From assembly GCF_024355225.1 (NCBI RefSeq), contig NZ_VCNH01000008.1, positions 3,100,001 to 3,164,000 on the forward strand: a stretch of DNA of 64,000 nt. The letters are read 5' to 3'. Below the pieces are notes generated by a model that was given only the letters and a program-made list of their open reading frames with translations, had not been told where the DNA came from and did not search any database. This DNA comes from Roseovarius sp. M141 (GTDB lineage: Bacteria > Pseudomonadota > Alphaproteobacteria > Rhodobacterales > Rhodobacteraceae). The position numbers and the translations under genes are program-made. Of this stretch, positions 43,699 through 52,932 are shown one piece after another (positions within the stretch are counted from its first letter, which is position 1; each line of letters opens with the position of its first letter).

Positions 43699-43755
43699 GG
43701 CGGCATTTGCGCAGGCAGCTTCCCCTTGGGCAAGCGCAAAGACGCAGCAGTCCTG

Positions 43756-44655
43756 TCAGACCGCGTAGGGCGCGTTAAAGGTCTGGCGAAAATAGCTGTG
43801 GATCAGCTGCATCTGCGGTGAAAATGCGATACCGCGCCGCCAGGCCAGCCCCACATCCATCGTCGGCACGCCCGGCTCGGTCAGGGCGGTGGCGATGCGC
43901 TTGCCCTCCAGCGACCAGGGCCGGTAGACCATGTCGGACAGGATCGTGATACCCTGCCCGTTCGCCACCATGGACCGGACCGCCTCGATCGACATGGTGC
44001 GCAGGCAAACGCGGGGCTGCGCGGTCTGAAGGCTCCAGTATTTCATGGCTGTATTCGCGGCCTCGTCGACAGTCAAAAGGATGTAATCCTCTGTCGCGAT
44101 CTCATCGAACGCCACGCTGCGTCGCTGGGCAAAGCGGTGACCGCTGGCCACCCAGACCCGCCGTGTCGAGCGCATCAATGTCTCGCTTTCCAGTTCGGGG
44201 TTGGACAGGTTCGACGTCAGCAGCACTGCCATATCGAAACGGTTCGCCAGCAGCCCCTCTTCTATGCTTTCGCGGTTCAACTCGTGCAGGTCGATATCCA
44301 GATCGGGATGCAGGCGGCGCAGGCGATCCAGATGATAGGGCAGGAAATACCCGATCACCGTATAGCTGGCGGCGATACGCACCTTGCCGGACGCGCCCGT
44401 ATCGCGGTGACGCAGCCTTTGCGCTTCGTCGACCTTGGCCAGGATCGCATAGGCCGATGCCAGCAGATCGCGCCCCGCATCGGTCAGATCCATACCGTGA
44501 TGAGTGCGCAGGAACAGCACGGTGCCCAGCGACGTTTCCAGATCGCGGATGGCCGACGTCACCGACGACTGCGAGATCGACAGTGCCGAGGCGGCCCGGC
44601 TGACCTGCCCCGTCTCGGCTGTGGCGACGAAATATTTCAGCTGCCTGAAGTTCAC
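43756..44655 (-). CDS. LysR-type transcriptional regulator
   Basis: A 299-residue regulator with an N-terminal winged helix-turn-helix (FRQLKYFVATAETGQVSRAASALSISQSSVTSAIRDLE) and a C-terminal effector domain. The start is set at GTG 44655, with GGAGGG five bases upstream; the frame is open far further upstream without family similarity. It is divergent from the pxpA-carboxylase operon across 129 bases and most likely controls it in response to its substrate. Confidence 0.93.
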   Translation of the reverse strand: MNFRQLKYFVATAETGQVSRAASALSISQSSVTSAIRDLETSLGTVLFLRTHHGMDLTDAGRDLLASAYAILAKVDEAQRLRHRDTGASGKVRIAASYTVIGYFLPYHLDRLRRLHPDLDIDLHELNRESIEEGLLANRFDMAVLLTSNLSNPELESETLMRSTRRVWVASGHRFAQRRSVAFDEIATEDYILLTVDEAANTAMKYWSLQTAQPRVCLRTMSIEAVRSMVANGQGITILSDMVYRPWSLEGKRIATALTEPGVPTMDVGLAWRRGIAFSPQMQLIHSYFRQTFNAPYAV

Positions 44656-44685
44656 TGACGCCCTCCGCCACCGTTGGATCAGCAT

Positions 44686-44702
44686 TATCGGATTATCCGA
44701 TA
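44686..44702. promoter_or_regulatory. Candidate LysR operator between regulator and pxpA
   Basis: A perfect inverted repeat TATCGGA-TTA-TCCGATA. It has the T-N11-A form of LysR-type sites and lies 31 bases before the regulator start and 83 before pxpA, where a shared operator for divergent control is expected. Confidence 0.6.
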
Positions 44703-44784
44703 TCCTAACCTCACTAAATTGAAATTTACAAACGTTAATCGCCGTTGCAGGCTGGAATTCAGCACAGCCAAGGGGGAACGCGGT

Positions 44785-45567
44785 ATGCGCGAGATCGTCG
44801 ATCTGAATTGCGACATGGGCGAAGGGTTCGGCCATTGGTCCTATGGCGATGCGCCCGACGAGGCTCTGATGGAGGTCATCAGCTCGGCCAATGTTGCCGC
44901 CGGGTTTCACGCGGGTGACCCCAATTCGATGAACCGCGTCACAGCTCTGGCCAAGGCGCACGGCGTCGGGCTGGGGGTGCATCCCGCCTACAAGGATCTG
45001 CAAGGTTTCGGGCGTCGCCGTATCGACGCCGCCGACGACGAGCTGGTCAACGACATCCTCTACCAGATCGGTGCCCTGCGCGAATTCGGGCGGCGCCACG
45101 GCGTGACGCTTCAGCACGTCAAACCGCACGGCGCCCTCTATATGGAGGCTGCCCGCAACGAAGACCTGTCGCGCCATCTGGTCGAGACACTGCAACAGAT
45201 GAGCCCCGATCTGATCCTGTTCTGCATGGGGGCCTCAAAAACCTACGAAGTCGCCAAGCGGCTATCGCATCCGGTGGTACGCGAGTTCTATTCCGACCGT
45301 GACTACGGCGACGATGGTATGATCGTGTTCACCCGCAAACCGACCGCGATGGACCCCGACACCCTCGCGCGCAAATGCCTGCGCGCCTGCCAGGACGGCA
45401 CCGTCGAGACGGCCAGCGGGAAAATCATCGATGTCGCGTTCGAATCGATCTGCGTTCATTCCGACACGCCAGGCGCCGTCGATATCCTGCGCGCCATCCG
45501 CGCCACGCTGAAAGGAAACGGCATTTCCATCGCCCCTGCCAAGGACGTTCTGGCACACAGCATCTAA
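44785..45567 (+). CDS. pxpA: LamB/YcsF family protein, 5-oxoprolinase subunit A-like
   Basis: A 260-residue member of the family that supplies the A subunit of prokaryotic 5-oxoprolinase (PxpABC). Conserved [41 protein letters not shown] and [10 protein letters not shown] are present. AGGGGG precedes ATG 44785. It heads an operon that adds a biotin carrier and a biotin carboxylase to the usual PxpB and PxpC. In the same operon as a carboxylase it may act on a carboxylated or cyclic amide substrate rather than 5-oxoproline itself. Confidence 0.92.
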   Translation: MREIVDLNCDMGEGFGHWSYGDAPDEALMEVISSANVAAGFHAGDPNSMNRVTALAKAHGVGLGVHPAYKDLQGFGRRRIDAADDELVNDILYQIGALREFGRRHGVTLQHVKPHGALYMEAARNEDLSRHLVETLQQMSPDLILFCMGASKTYEVAKRLSHPVVREFYSDRDYGDDGMIVFTRKPTAMDPDTLARKCLRACQDGTVETASGKIIDVAFESICVHSDTPGAVDILRAIRATLKGNGISIAPAKDVLAHSI

Positions 45568-45592
45568 AAACACCCAAGGAGGAGACAACACC

Positions 45593-45826
45593 ATGGCCGA
45601 CATTCAATCCCCGGTTCCCGGCACCTTCTACCACCGCCCCTCGCCCGAGGATCCGGCGTTCAAATCGACCGGCGACAGCGTGGCCGTGGGCGACACCGTC
45701 GGACTGGTCGAAGTGATGAAATCCTTCATCGAGGTGCAGGCCGAGGCGGCCGGTACGTTCGACGGCTATTCGGTCGACAACGAGGCGGCAGTGTCCGCCG
45801 GTGATGTTCTGGCGACGTTGAAATAA
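45593..45826 (+). CDS. Biotin carboxyl carrier-like protein
   Basis: A 77-residue stand-alone biotinyl domain. The lysine K43 in VEVMKSFIEV is the expected biotinylation site, close to the EAMKM consensus. AccB-type carriers usually have a longer N-terminal part; this is little more than the domain. GGAGGAG precedes ATG 45593. It is followed one base after its stop by the biotin carboxylase gene. Confidence 0.9.
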   Translation: MADIQSPVPGTFYHRPSPEDPAFKSTGDSVAVGDTVGLVEVMKSFIEVQAEAAGTFDGYSVDNEAAVSAGDVLATLK

Positions 45827-45827
45827 C

Positions 45828-47210
45828 ATGAGCATCCAGCGTCTTTTCATCGCCAACCGGGGCGAAATCGCCGTGCGCATCGTGCGCGCTGCACAAAGCT
45901 TGGGCATCCATACCATTCAGGCGCACTCCGAAGCCGACACCGATATGCTGGCCGTGCGCATGGCCGACCAGGCCGTATGCATCGGCCCCGCGCAAGCCGC
46001 TAAATCCTACCTGGACGTGGACCGCGTCGTGCAGGCCGCCATGGATGCGGGCGCCGACGCGGTGCATCCCGGCTACGGCTTTCTGGCCGAAAGCCCGCGC
46101 TTTGCCCGCGCCATTGAGAAGGCGGGCATGATCTTTGTCGGGCCGTCTGCGGACACCATCGAGCGGATGGGCGACAAGGTATCGGCCCGCCAGGCCGCCG
46201 AGGCGGCGGGCGTTCCGGTCGTCCCCGGATCGGACGGGCGCATCGATGACATGGACCACGCCGCCGATCTGGCCGGTCAGATCGGCTATCCGGTGATGAT
46301 CAAGGCCAGCGCCGGCGGCGGCGGGCGCGGCATCCGCATCGCGGACACGCCCGAGGATCTGACCAAACTGGCCCCTCAGGCCCGGCAGGAGGCGCAGGCC
46401 GCTTTTGGCGATGGCGGCATCTACCTGGAAAAGGTCATCCCCCAGCCCCGCCATATCGAAGTACAGATCATGGGCGACGGCACCGACGCCGTGCATTGCT
46501 TTGAGCGTGAATGCTCGCTCCAGCGCCGCCGCCAGAAGGTGTGGGAAGAGGCCCCCGCCTTCGATCTGCCCGAACCCACGCGCGAGGCGATGTGCCAAAG
46601 CGCCGTCGATCTGGCGCGGGCTGTGGGGTATCGCGGCGCGGGGACCATCGAATACCTCTACGACGCGGCAGCAGATGAGTTCTATTTCATCGAGATGAAC
46701 ACGCGCATTCAGGTCGAACATCCGGTGACCGAAATGGTGACGGGCCTCGATCTGGTCGCGATGATGATCCGCGTTGCCGGGGGCGAGCCGCTGCCGGTGG
46801 CGCAGTCCGATATCCATTTGACCGGCCACGCCATCGAGGTTCGGCTGAACGCCGAGGATCCGCTGAATAAATTCATGCCCTTCCCCGGCGTGGTCGGCAC
46901 GCTCGTTCTACCGGAATCCGGCGGCATCCGCGTCGATCATTTCCTCTACGAGGGCTACCAGATCCCGCCCTTTTACGACTCGCTGATCGGCAAGCTGATC
47001 GTGCATGCCCCGACCCGCGAGGCGGCCATCGACAAAATGGCGACCGCGCTGGAGGCCATCAGCATCAACGGACTCAAGACCACCATCCCGATGCACAAGG
47101 CGCTGGCGCAATCGCCGGACGTGCGCGCGGGCCGCGTCCATACCCAATGGCTTGAGCCGTGGCTGGACGCGGGCAACCTCACCACCGACCAGACAGGAGG
47201 AGCATCGTGA
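45828..47210 (+). CDS. Biotin carboxylase (AccC-like) of the pxp operon
   Basis: A 460-residue ATP-grasp enzyme that carboxylates biotin with bicarbonate and ATP. IANRGEIAVRIVRAA, HPGYGFLAE, KASAGGGGRGIRI and EMNTRIQVEHPVTE motifs are complete. It is probably not the housekeeping acetyl-CoA carboxylase: it is paired with a minimal carrier and PxpB/PxpC-type proteins. Its stop overlaps the next start (GTGA). Confidence 0.93.
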   Translation: MSIQRLFIANRGEIAVRIVRAAQSLGIHTIQAHSEADTDMLAVRMADQAVCIGPAQAAKSYLDVDRVVQAAMDAGADAVHPGYGFLAESPRFARAIEKAGMIFVGPSADTIERMGDKVSARQAAEAAGVPVVPGSDGRIDDMDHAADLAGQIGYPVMIKASAGGGGRGIRIADTPEDLTKLAPQARQEAQAAFGDGGIYLEKVIPQPRHIEVQIMGDGTDAVHCFERECSLQRRRQKVWEEAPAFDLPEPTREAMCQSAVDLARAVGYRGAGTIEYLYDAAADEFYFIEMNTRIQVEHPVTEMVTGLDLVAMMIRVAGGEPLPVAQSDIHLTGHAIEVRLNAEDPLNKFMPFPGVVGTLVLPESGGIRVDHFLYEGYQIPPFYDSLIGKLIVHAPTREAAIDKMATALEAISINGLKTTIPMHKALAQSPDVRAGRVHTQWLEPWLDAGNLTTDQTGGAS

Positions 47211-48082
47211 AGACACGGTATTCATACGGCGGCGACGAACACATCTTTGTCGAGATGGACGAAGAGATGTCGCTGGACGCGTTCTTCAAATCGCTCGCCA
47301 TGAGCAACGCGGCGAAGGACGCCAATATCGACGGCGTACGCGAGATCTGCCCGGCAAATGCCTCCTTCCAGGTGCGCTATGACCCCGACGTGATCGCCCC
47401 CGAAGATATGATGGCCAAGTTAAAAGAGTTTGAAGAAAAGGCCATCAACGCAGAAAAACGGCTGGAGACGCGCATCATCGAGGTGCCAGTCTTCTACCAA
47501 GACCCGTGGACGCATGAGTGTGTCATGCGCTTTCGCGAGCGCCACCAAGACCCCAGCGGCACCGATCTGGACTATGCCGCGCGCATCAACGGCTATGACA
47601 GCGTCGAGGCCTTCATCGAGGCGCACCATAGCGCGCCGTGGTTCGTGTCGATGGTCGGTTTCGTCTCGGGCCTGCCCTTCCTCTACCAACTGGTCGAGCG
47701 CGAAAAACAACTTCAGGTGCCCAAATATCTGAAACCGCGCACCGACACGCCCAAGCAGACGGTCGGCTATGGCGGCTGTTTCAGTTGTGTCTATTCCGTG
47801 CGCGGCGCAGGCGGCTATCAGATGTTCGGCATCACGCCTATGACGATCTTCGATGCCGATCAAAAGGTCAGCTATCTGCGCGATTTCATGGTGTTCTTCA
47901 AACCCGGCGACATCGTCAAATGGAAACCCATCGACCGCGCCGAATATGACCGCATCCTCAAGGCAATCGAGGACGGCACCTATACGCCCCGCATCGCCGA
48001 AGTGACCTTCGATCTGGAGGATTTCAACACCGACATGGACGGCACCAACGCCAAGCTGATGGAGGCTCTCAATGACGTTTGA
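47207..48082 (+). CDS. pxpB: 5-oxoprolinase subunit B / carboxyltransferase domain AHS1 (KipI-like)
   Basis: A 291-residue protein of the AHS1 (allophanate hydrolase subunit 1/KipI) family; FVSGLPFLYQL and the GGYQMFGITP segment are the family marks. GTG 47207 with AGGAGG seven bases upstream sets the start. In urea carboxylase the same domain is half of the carboxyltransferase; in PxpABC it is a hydrolase subunit. It has about 60 more residues than the shortest KipI. Overlaps pxpC by 11 bases. Confidence 0.88.
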   Translation: MKTRYSYGGDEHIFVEMDEEMSLDAFFKSLAMSNAAKDANIDGVREICPANASFQVRYDPDVIAPEDMMAKLKEFEEKAINAEKRLETRIIEVPVFYQDPWTHECVMRFRERHQDPSGTDLDYAARINGYDSVEAFIEAHHSAPWFVSMVGFVSGLPFLYQLVEREKQLQVPKYLKPRTDTPKQTVGYGGCFSCVYSVRGAGGYQMFGITPMTIFDADQKVSYLRDFMVFFKPGDIVKWKPIDRAEYDRILKAIEDGTYTPRIAEVTFDLEDFNTDMDGTNAKLMEALNDV

Positions 48083-49043
48083 AGTCATCAAACCCGGCCT
48101 TTTGACCACCATTCAGGATCTGGGGCGCCCCGGCTATTTCCACCTCGGCATCCCCGAGGGTGGCGCGATGGACCGCGCGGCGATGCGCATCGCCAACATG
48201 CTGGTCGGCAATCCCGAGGACGCCGCCGGATTGGAAGCGGTCTTCATGGGCCCCGAGCTGACGTTCAACGATGATGCACTGGTCGCCGTGGCCGGGGCCG
48301 AAATGCCGGTCTACGTCGACGACGAGGAACGCGACTGCTGGTCGTCCTTCCCGGTCAAGGCAGGCCAGACGCTGAAATTCGGGTACCTGAAATCCGGCGC
48401 ACGCATCTATATCGCGATCGCGGGCGGCATCGACACGCCCCCGGCCTTGGGCAGTCGCGCGACCTACCCCATCGGCGCCTTGGGCGGCTTTGAGGGCCGT
48501 GCGCTGGCGGCGGGCGATACCGTCCCCGTGGGCAAGGCCGGGGCGCGGGCCAAAGAGCGTAAACTGGACCGATCCCTGCTGGCCAAGCAGCCCAAACCGG
48601 CAGAGCTACGCGTTCTGCCCGGACTGTATTGGCACCGGCTGACGCAAGGCTCGCAAAAGCAGTTCTTTGCGGACGAATGGAAGGTCGCGCCCGAGGCCGA
48701 CCGCATGGGATACCGCTTTCGCGGCGGCAACCCGATGGAGTTTGTGGAGCGCGAACAACCCTTTGGCGCCGGGTCGGACCCGTCGAATATCGTCGATGGA
48801 TGCTATTCCTACGGCTCGATCCAGATCCCCGGCGGCACCGAGCCTATCGTGCTGCACCGCGACGCGGTGTCGGGCGGTGGGTATTTCACCATCGGGGCGA
48901 TCATCTCGGCCGATATGGACTTGATCGGACAGCTCCAGCCCAACATGCCGGTCAAGTTCCGGCAGGTCGACATGCAGCAATCGCTGAACGCACGCCACGA
49001 GCGCAGCGCACGGCTGGAGAGAATCCGCGCCGCCCTCGCCTAA
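48072..49043 (+). CDS. pxpC: 5-oxoprolinase subunit C / carboxyltransferase domain AHS2 (KipA-like)
   Basis: A 323-residue AHS2 protein with GLLTTIQDLGRPGY at the start and the substrate-site region DGCYSYGSIQIPGGTEPIVLHRDAVSGGGY. It forms the second half of the carboxyltransferase-like pair with the preceding protein. Residues near the C terminus (FRQVDMQQSLNAR) are typical. It ends the enzyme part of the operon; the transporter begins 72 bases later. Confidence 0.9.
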   Translation: MTFEVIKPGLLTTIQDLGRPGYFHLGIPEGGAMDRAAMRIANMLVGNPEDAAGLEAVFMGPELTFNDDALVAVAGAEMPVYVDDEERDCWSSFPVKAGQTLKFGYLKSGARIYIAIAGGIDTPPALGSRATYPIGALGGFEGRALAAGDTVPVGKAGARAKERKLDRSLLAKQPKPAELRVLPGLYWHRLTQGSQKQFFADEWKVAPEADRMGYRFRGGNPMEFVEREQPFGAGSDPSNIVDGCYSYGSIQIPGGTEPIVLHRDAVSGGGYFTIGAIISADMDLIGQLQPNMPVKFRQVDMQQSLNARHERSARLERIRAALA

Positions 49044-49115
49044 GGGCGGGGCCAAGAACCAAGCAAAAGAGGCAGGCACAATGCCCGCCCATGAAACCAA
49101 CGGGAGTAACAGACA

Positions 49116-50195
49116 ATGACAAGGATATTGACCAAGCTAACCCTCAGCACGGCCTTGGCCGCCACGCTTCTACCCGGCGCCGCGCTGGCGCAGGACGCGT
49201 GGTTCCCCTACGATGCCGAGCAGACCGAGCCTGCCTTTGCCGCAGATGGCGCGCGCACCCCGGTGACCTACGAGGCGCTGGAGACGGCCGAAAAGCCATG
49301 GAACATCTGCGCCGCCCTACCCCACATGAAGGACGCCTATTGGCTGGGCGTCGACTATGGCCTGGTCGAAGAGGCTCGTCGCCTTGGCGTCAAACTGAAT
49401 GTCACCGACGCGGGCGGCTATACCGAACTGGCCAACCAGATCAGCCAGATCGAGGATTGCGTCGCCAGCGGCGCCGATGCGGTGATCGTCGGGGCGATTT
49501 CCTATGACGGGCTGAACTCTGTCATCGCCGAAGTGGCCGGCAAGGGCATCCCGGTGATCGACGTAATCAACGGCGTCTCATCTCAGGACATCTCAGGCAA
49601 GGCGCTGGTATCGTTTAACACGATGGGTAGCGAGATCGGCAATTATCTGGCCGAGAAACACCCCGCAGGCAGCGACGAGGTCACCGTCGGCTGGTTCCCC
49701 GGCCCCGCCGGCGCGGGCTGGGTCGAGGCGGCGAATACCGGCTTCATGACCGCGGTTGAGGGGAGCGCCGTCAAGGTGCTGGAGCCGCGCTATGGCGACA
49801 CCGGCAAGGAGGCGCAACTGAAACTGGTCGAAGACGTGCTGCAGGCCAACCCCGAAGTTGACTATATCGCAGGCACCGCCGTCACTGCCGAGGCGGCGCA
49901 GGGCGTCATCCGCTCACGCGGGTTGACGGATCAGACGGGCATTCTGGCCTTTTACCTGACACCGGGCGTCTGGACGGGGATCGAGCGGGGCTTCATCACC
50001 GCCGCGCCTGCGGATTCCATGGTCATTCAGGCACGCATGGCCGTCGATCAGGCGATCCGCGTTCTGGAGGGCAAGGATTATATCAAGCATGTCGGCCCGA
50101 AGATTTTCGTCATCAATCAGGATAATATCGCAGATACCAATCGCGCCGCCGTCCTGCCGCCCGAAGATTTCTCGCCGATCTTTTCGGTCGAATGA
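49116..50195 (+). CDS. TorT-like periplasmic substrate-binding protein
   Basis: A 359-residue periplasmic protein with a Sec signal (about 1-25, ALA before QDAWFPYD). The core KPWNICAALPHMKDAYWLGVDYGLVEEA...GGYTELANQISQIEDC resembles TorT, the sensor protein of TMAO systems, rather than a plain sugar-binding protein. Here it precedes a ribose-type ATPase and permease, so it is probably the ligand receptor of an importer. The ligand should be related to the enzyme substrate of the operon; unknown. Confidence 0.85.
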   Translation: MTRILTKLTLSTALAATLLPGAALAQDAWFPYDAEQTEPAFAADGARTPVTYEALETAEKPWNICAALPHMKDAYWLGVDYGLVEEARRLGVKLNVTDAGGYTELANQISQIEDCVASGADAVIVGAISYDGLNSVIAEVAGKGIPVIDVINGVSSQDISGKALVSFNTMGSEIGNYLAEKHPAGSDEVTVGWFPGPAGAGWVEAANTGFMTAVEGSAVKVLEPRYGDTGKEAQLKLVEDVLQANPEVDYIAGTAVTAEAAQGVIRSRGLTDQTGILAFYLTPGVWTGIERGFITAAPADSMVIQARMAVDQAIRVLEGKDYIKHVGPKIFVINQDNIADTNRAAVLPPEDFSPIFSVE

Positions 50196-50209
50196 TATGA
50201 CGCATCACA

Positions 50210-50234
50210 GCCGGGCGGCTCCGCGCCGCCCGGC
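50210..50234 (+). promoter_or_regulatory. Intercistronic hairpin after the binding-protein gene
   Basis: A perfect 9-bp GC stem (50210-50218 with 50226-50234) between the binding-protein stop and the ATPase start, with no T-run. It likely lifts binding-protein mRNA over downstream genes. Confidence 0.65.
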
Positions 50235-50261
50235 GCATCCCTTCAAAGGGCTATATCCCAA

Positions 50262-51764
50262 ATGAGCGATACTCCCCTGATCCAGACGCAGCGCCTGACG
50301 CGCGTCTACCCCGGCGTGATCGCGCTGGATCACGTCGATTTCGACGTCAGGCCGGGCGAGGTCCATGTGCTGTTCGGCGAAAATGGCGCCGGCAAATCAA
50401 CGCTGATCTCGCTTCTGGCCGGGGCCAACACCCCCTCGGAGGGCGAGATACTGGTCGAGGGGCGCAGCGTGCGATTTACCTCGGTTGCAGACGCCCAAGC
50501 TGCTGGCATCTATACCGTTTTTCAGGAATTCTCGCTGATTCCCACAATGACCGTAGCGCAGAATATGTTTCTGGGCCGCGAGCCGGGCGTCGGCCCCTTC
50601 ACCGATCACCGCGCCATGCGCCGCGCCGCGCAGGTGCTGCTGGACAGCCTCGGCTTTGATGTTCCGGTGAACGCAGTGGTTGCGCATCTAAGCCGGGCCC
50701 AGCAGCAGATGGTTGAAATCGCCAAGGCATTTCACGGCGATCCCAAGGTGCTGATCCTGGACGAACCCACCGCATCGCTGACCGACCGCGAGGTTGACCA
50801 CCTCTTCCAGACGGTCCTGCGCCTGCGCGCGCAAGGCGTCGCGATCATCTATATCTCGCACCGCATCCACGAATTTGAACGCATCGCAGACCGCGTGACG
50901 GTGTTGCGCGACGGTGCCTATATCGGCACGACTTTGATGTCCGAAACCGACGAGGCAACGCTGGTCGAGATGATGGCAGGCCGCGCAATTCGCGACATCT
51001 ATCCCGATATTCCCCACATGCCGGGCGACACGCTGCTGGAGGTGGAGTCCTTGCGCGCGTGGGGCGTACGCGGCGCGTCCGTGACCGCGCGGCGGGGCGA
51101 GGTACTGGGCATGGCCGGGCTGGTCGGGTCGGGCAAATCGCGCCTGTTCCGTAGCATCATGGGCATCCAGCCCGTCCGTAGCGGCACCGTCCGCTGGAAG
51201 GGCACGGAGATCACCGGCGCGCCCACCCGGCATATCATGGCAGCGGGCATCCATTACCTGACCTCCGATCGCAAGGCCGAGGGGCTGGATCTGGCCAAAA
51301 GCGGCTGGCAGAACCTATGCATCGACCTGATGATGGGCCGCGAGGCGCGTGGTCCGATGATCCACCCCCGCGCCCTGCGCAGCGCCGCCGCCGAGATTTT
51401 TGATACGGTCGAGTTGAAAGGCAGCTACCGCCCCAAACCCGTCGCGCAACTGTCGGGTGGCAATCAGCAAAAGGTACTGTTCGCCAAGAGCTTTGGCCAT
51501 GAGGCCGATCTATATATCTTTGACGAACCGACGGTCGGCGTCGACATGGGCACGCGTGCCGCGCTTTACCGCCTGATCCGCGACATCACCGCTTCGGGCA
51601 AGGCGGTGATCGTGATCTCGTCCGACCTGCCCGAAGTGCTGAACCTTGCGCACCGGGTTCTGGTCATGGCCGAGGGACGCATCACTGCGGAGTTGACCGG
51701 CGACCAGCGCACCGAAGACAACGTGCTGCGCCATTTCTTTGACGAGACGGGAGAAACCGCATGA
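50262..51764 (+). CDS. Ribose-type ABC transporter double ATPase
   Basis: A 500-residue RbsA/MglA-like protein with two ATPase domains. The first has Walker A GENGAGKST (39-47), signature LSRAQQQMVEIAKA (Arg in place of the usual Gly/Ile) and Walker B ILILDEPTASLT; the second has the degenerate P-loop GLVGSGKSRL, LSGGNQQKVLFAKS and LYIFDEPTVGVD. It overlaps the permease gene by four bases. Confidence 0.94.
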   Translation: MSDTPLIQTQRLTRVYPGVIALDHVDFDVRPGEVHVLFGENGAGKSTLISLLAGANTPSEGEILVEGRSVRFTSVADAQAAGIYTVFQEFSLIPTMTVAQNMFLGREPGVGPFTDHRAMRRAAQVLLDSLGFDVPVNAVVAHLSRAQQQMVEIAKAFHGDPKVLILDEPTASLTDREVDHLFQTVLRLRAQGVAIIYISHRIHEFERIADRVTVLRDGAYIGTTLMSETDEATLVEMMAGRAIRDIYPDIPHMPGDTLLEVESLRAWGVRGASVTARRGEVLGMAGLVGSGKSRLFRSIMGIQPVRSGTVRWKGTEITGAPTRHIMAAGIHYLTSDRKAEGLDLAKSGWQNLCIDLMMGREARGPMIHPRALRSAAAEIFDTVELKGSYRPKPVAQLSGGNQQKVLFAKSFGHEADLYIFDEPTVGVDMGTRAALYRLIRDITASGKAVIVISSDLPEVLNLAHRVLVMAEGRITAELTGDQRTEDNVLRHFFDETGETA

Positions 51765-52777
51765 CGACCGCCACCGGCCCAGATGACGCGCCGCAGGATA
51801 ACCTGCTGAAACGGGTGTTCATCCGCGTGGGCGTGCTGCCCTTCTTCCTAGGGATCGCGCTGATCGTATTCACCATCATGTCGGATAAGTTTCTGACGGT
51901 TCAGAACCTCGTAAATGTGGGGCGCCAGTCAGTCTATCTGATCCTCGTGTCGCTGGGACAAATGCTGGTACTGATTTCAGGGGGCTTCGATCTGTCGGTC
52001 GGCACCGTGATCGCGCTCAGCTCAGTAGTGTCGGCGACGGTGATGGTGGCGATGGCGCCGGTCTTTCCCGATGCGGTGTGGCTGGCTATCGCCATTGGCG
52101 CGCTGGCGGGGTTTGGCGCGGCGCTGGTAGTCGGCGGGATCAACGGCATCGGCGTCGCCGTGTTCGAGGTGTCGCCCTTCATCATGACGCTGGGCGTGTC
52201 CTCGGTCGGTGCGGGGCTGGCCCTGTTCCTGACGGGCGGCATCCCGGTGTCGGGGCTGCCCTATGCGTTCGGCAACGTGTTCGGTTTTGGCAGGCTGTGG
52301 GGCATCCCGGTGCCGGTGATCGTGGCGGCGGCTTGCATTGCGGTGATGTGGGTTTTCATGTCGCGCATGCGGCTGGGCGCGCAGATCTACGCCGTGGGCG
52401 GCAATATCAAGGCCGCGCATTTGTCGGCCATCAACACCCGCCGCACGCTGATGATCGCCTATATCCTCTGTTCGCTGATCGCGGCGCTGACCGGTCTGCT
52501 TCTGACCGCGCGCGTCGAATCGGGCGAGGCCAATCTGGGCGGCACAATCGCGCTGGAATCCATCGCCGCCTGCGTGATCGCGGGGGTCAGCCTGCGCGGC
52601 GGGCTGGGCCGGGTCGAGAACGTGGTGCTGGGCGGGTTTTTCATCATATTGGTGCAGAACGGCATGAATCTGGCGCAGGTCAGTTCCTATATGCAGATGG
52701 TTCTGCTGGGCGCGCTTCTGATCCTCGCCGTGATCTTCGATCAGCTTCGGTTCCGCATGATCATGAGCGGGCGCTGA
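51761..52777 (+). CDS. Ribose-type ABC transporter permease
   Basis: A 338-residue RbsC-like permease with about 8-10 helices and the family regions ISGGFDLSVGTVIALSSV and AVGGNIKAAHLSAINTRR. Only one permease is encoded, so the channel is probably a homodimer. It is last in the operon begun by pxpA. Confidence 0.94.
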   Translation: MTTATGPDDAPQDNLLKRVFIRVGVLPFFLGIALIVFTIMSDKFLTVQNLVNVGRQSVYLILVSLGQMLVLISGGFDLSVGTVIALSSVVSATVMVAMAPVFPDAVWLAIAIGALAGFGAALVVGGINGIGVAVFEVSPFIMTLGVSSVGAGLALFLTGGIPVSGLPYAFGNVFGFGRLWGIPVPVIVAAACIAVMWVFMSRMRLGAQIYAVGGNIKAAHLSAINTRRTLMIAYILCSLIAALTGLLLTARVESGEANLGGTIALESIAACVIAGVSLRGGLGRVENVVLGGFFIILVQNGMNLAQVSSYMQMVLLGALLILAVIFDQLRFRMIMSGR

Positions 52778-52838
52778 CGCTGCGCCGCGACCGCGTGTCG
52801 CAGATGGCGACCCAGGTCGCTGAAAGGGGGCGCTGCGT

Positions 52839-52864
52839 GGAACCGCGGCGCCCCTCGCTGCGTA
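52839..52864 (+). promoter_or_regulatory. Weak EcfG-type promoter candidate before dps
   Basis: GGAAC (52839-52843), 17 bases, then CGTA, 69 bases before dps. It differs by one base from the GGAAC-N16/17-CGTT sites near the stress locus in this window. GC-rich context makes a chance match possible. Confidence 0.3.
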
Positions 52865-52932
52865 ATAGTGCCAGAGACCGCATGCGGGGCTACCGCCCTC
52901 CCTGCGACACGACCTAACTGAAAGGACATCAC

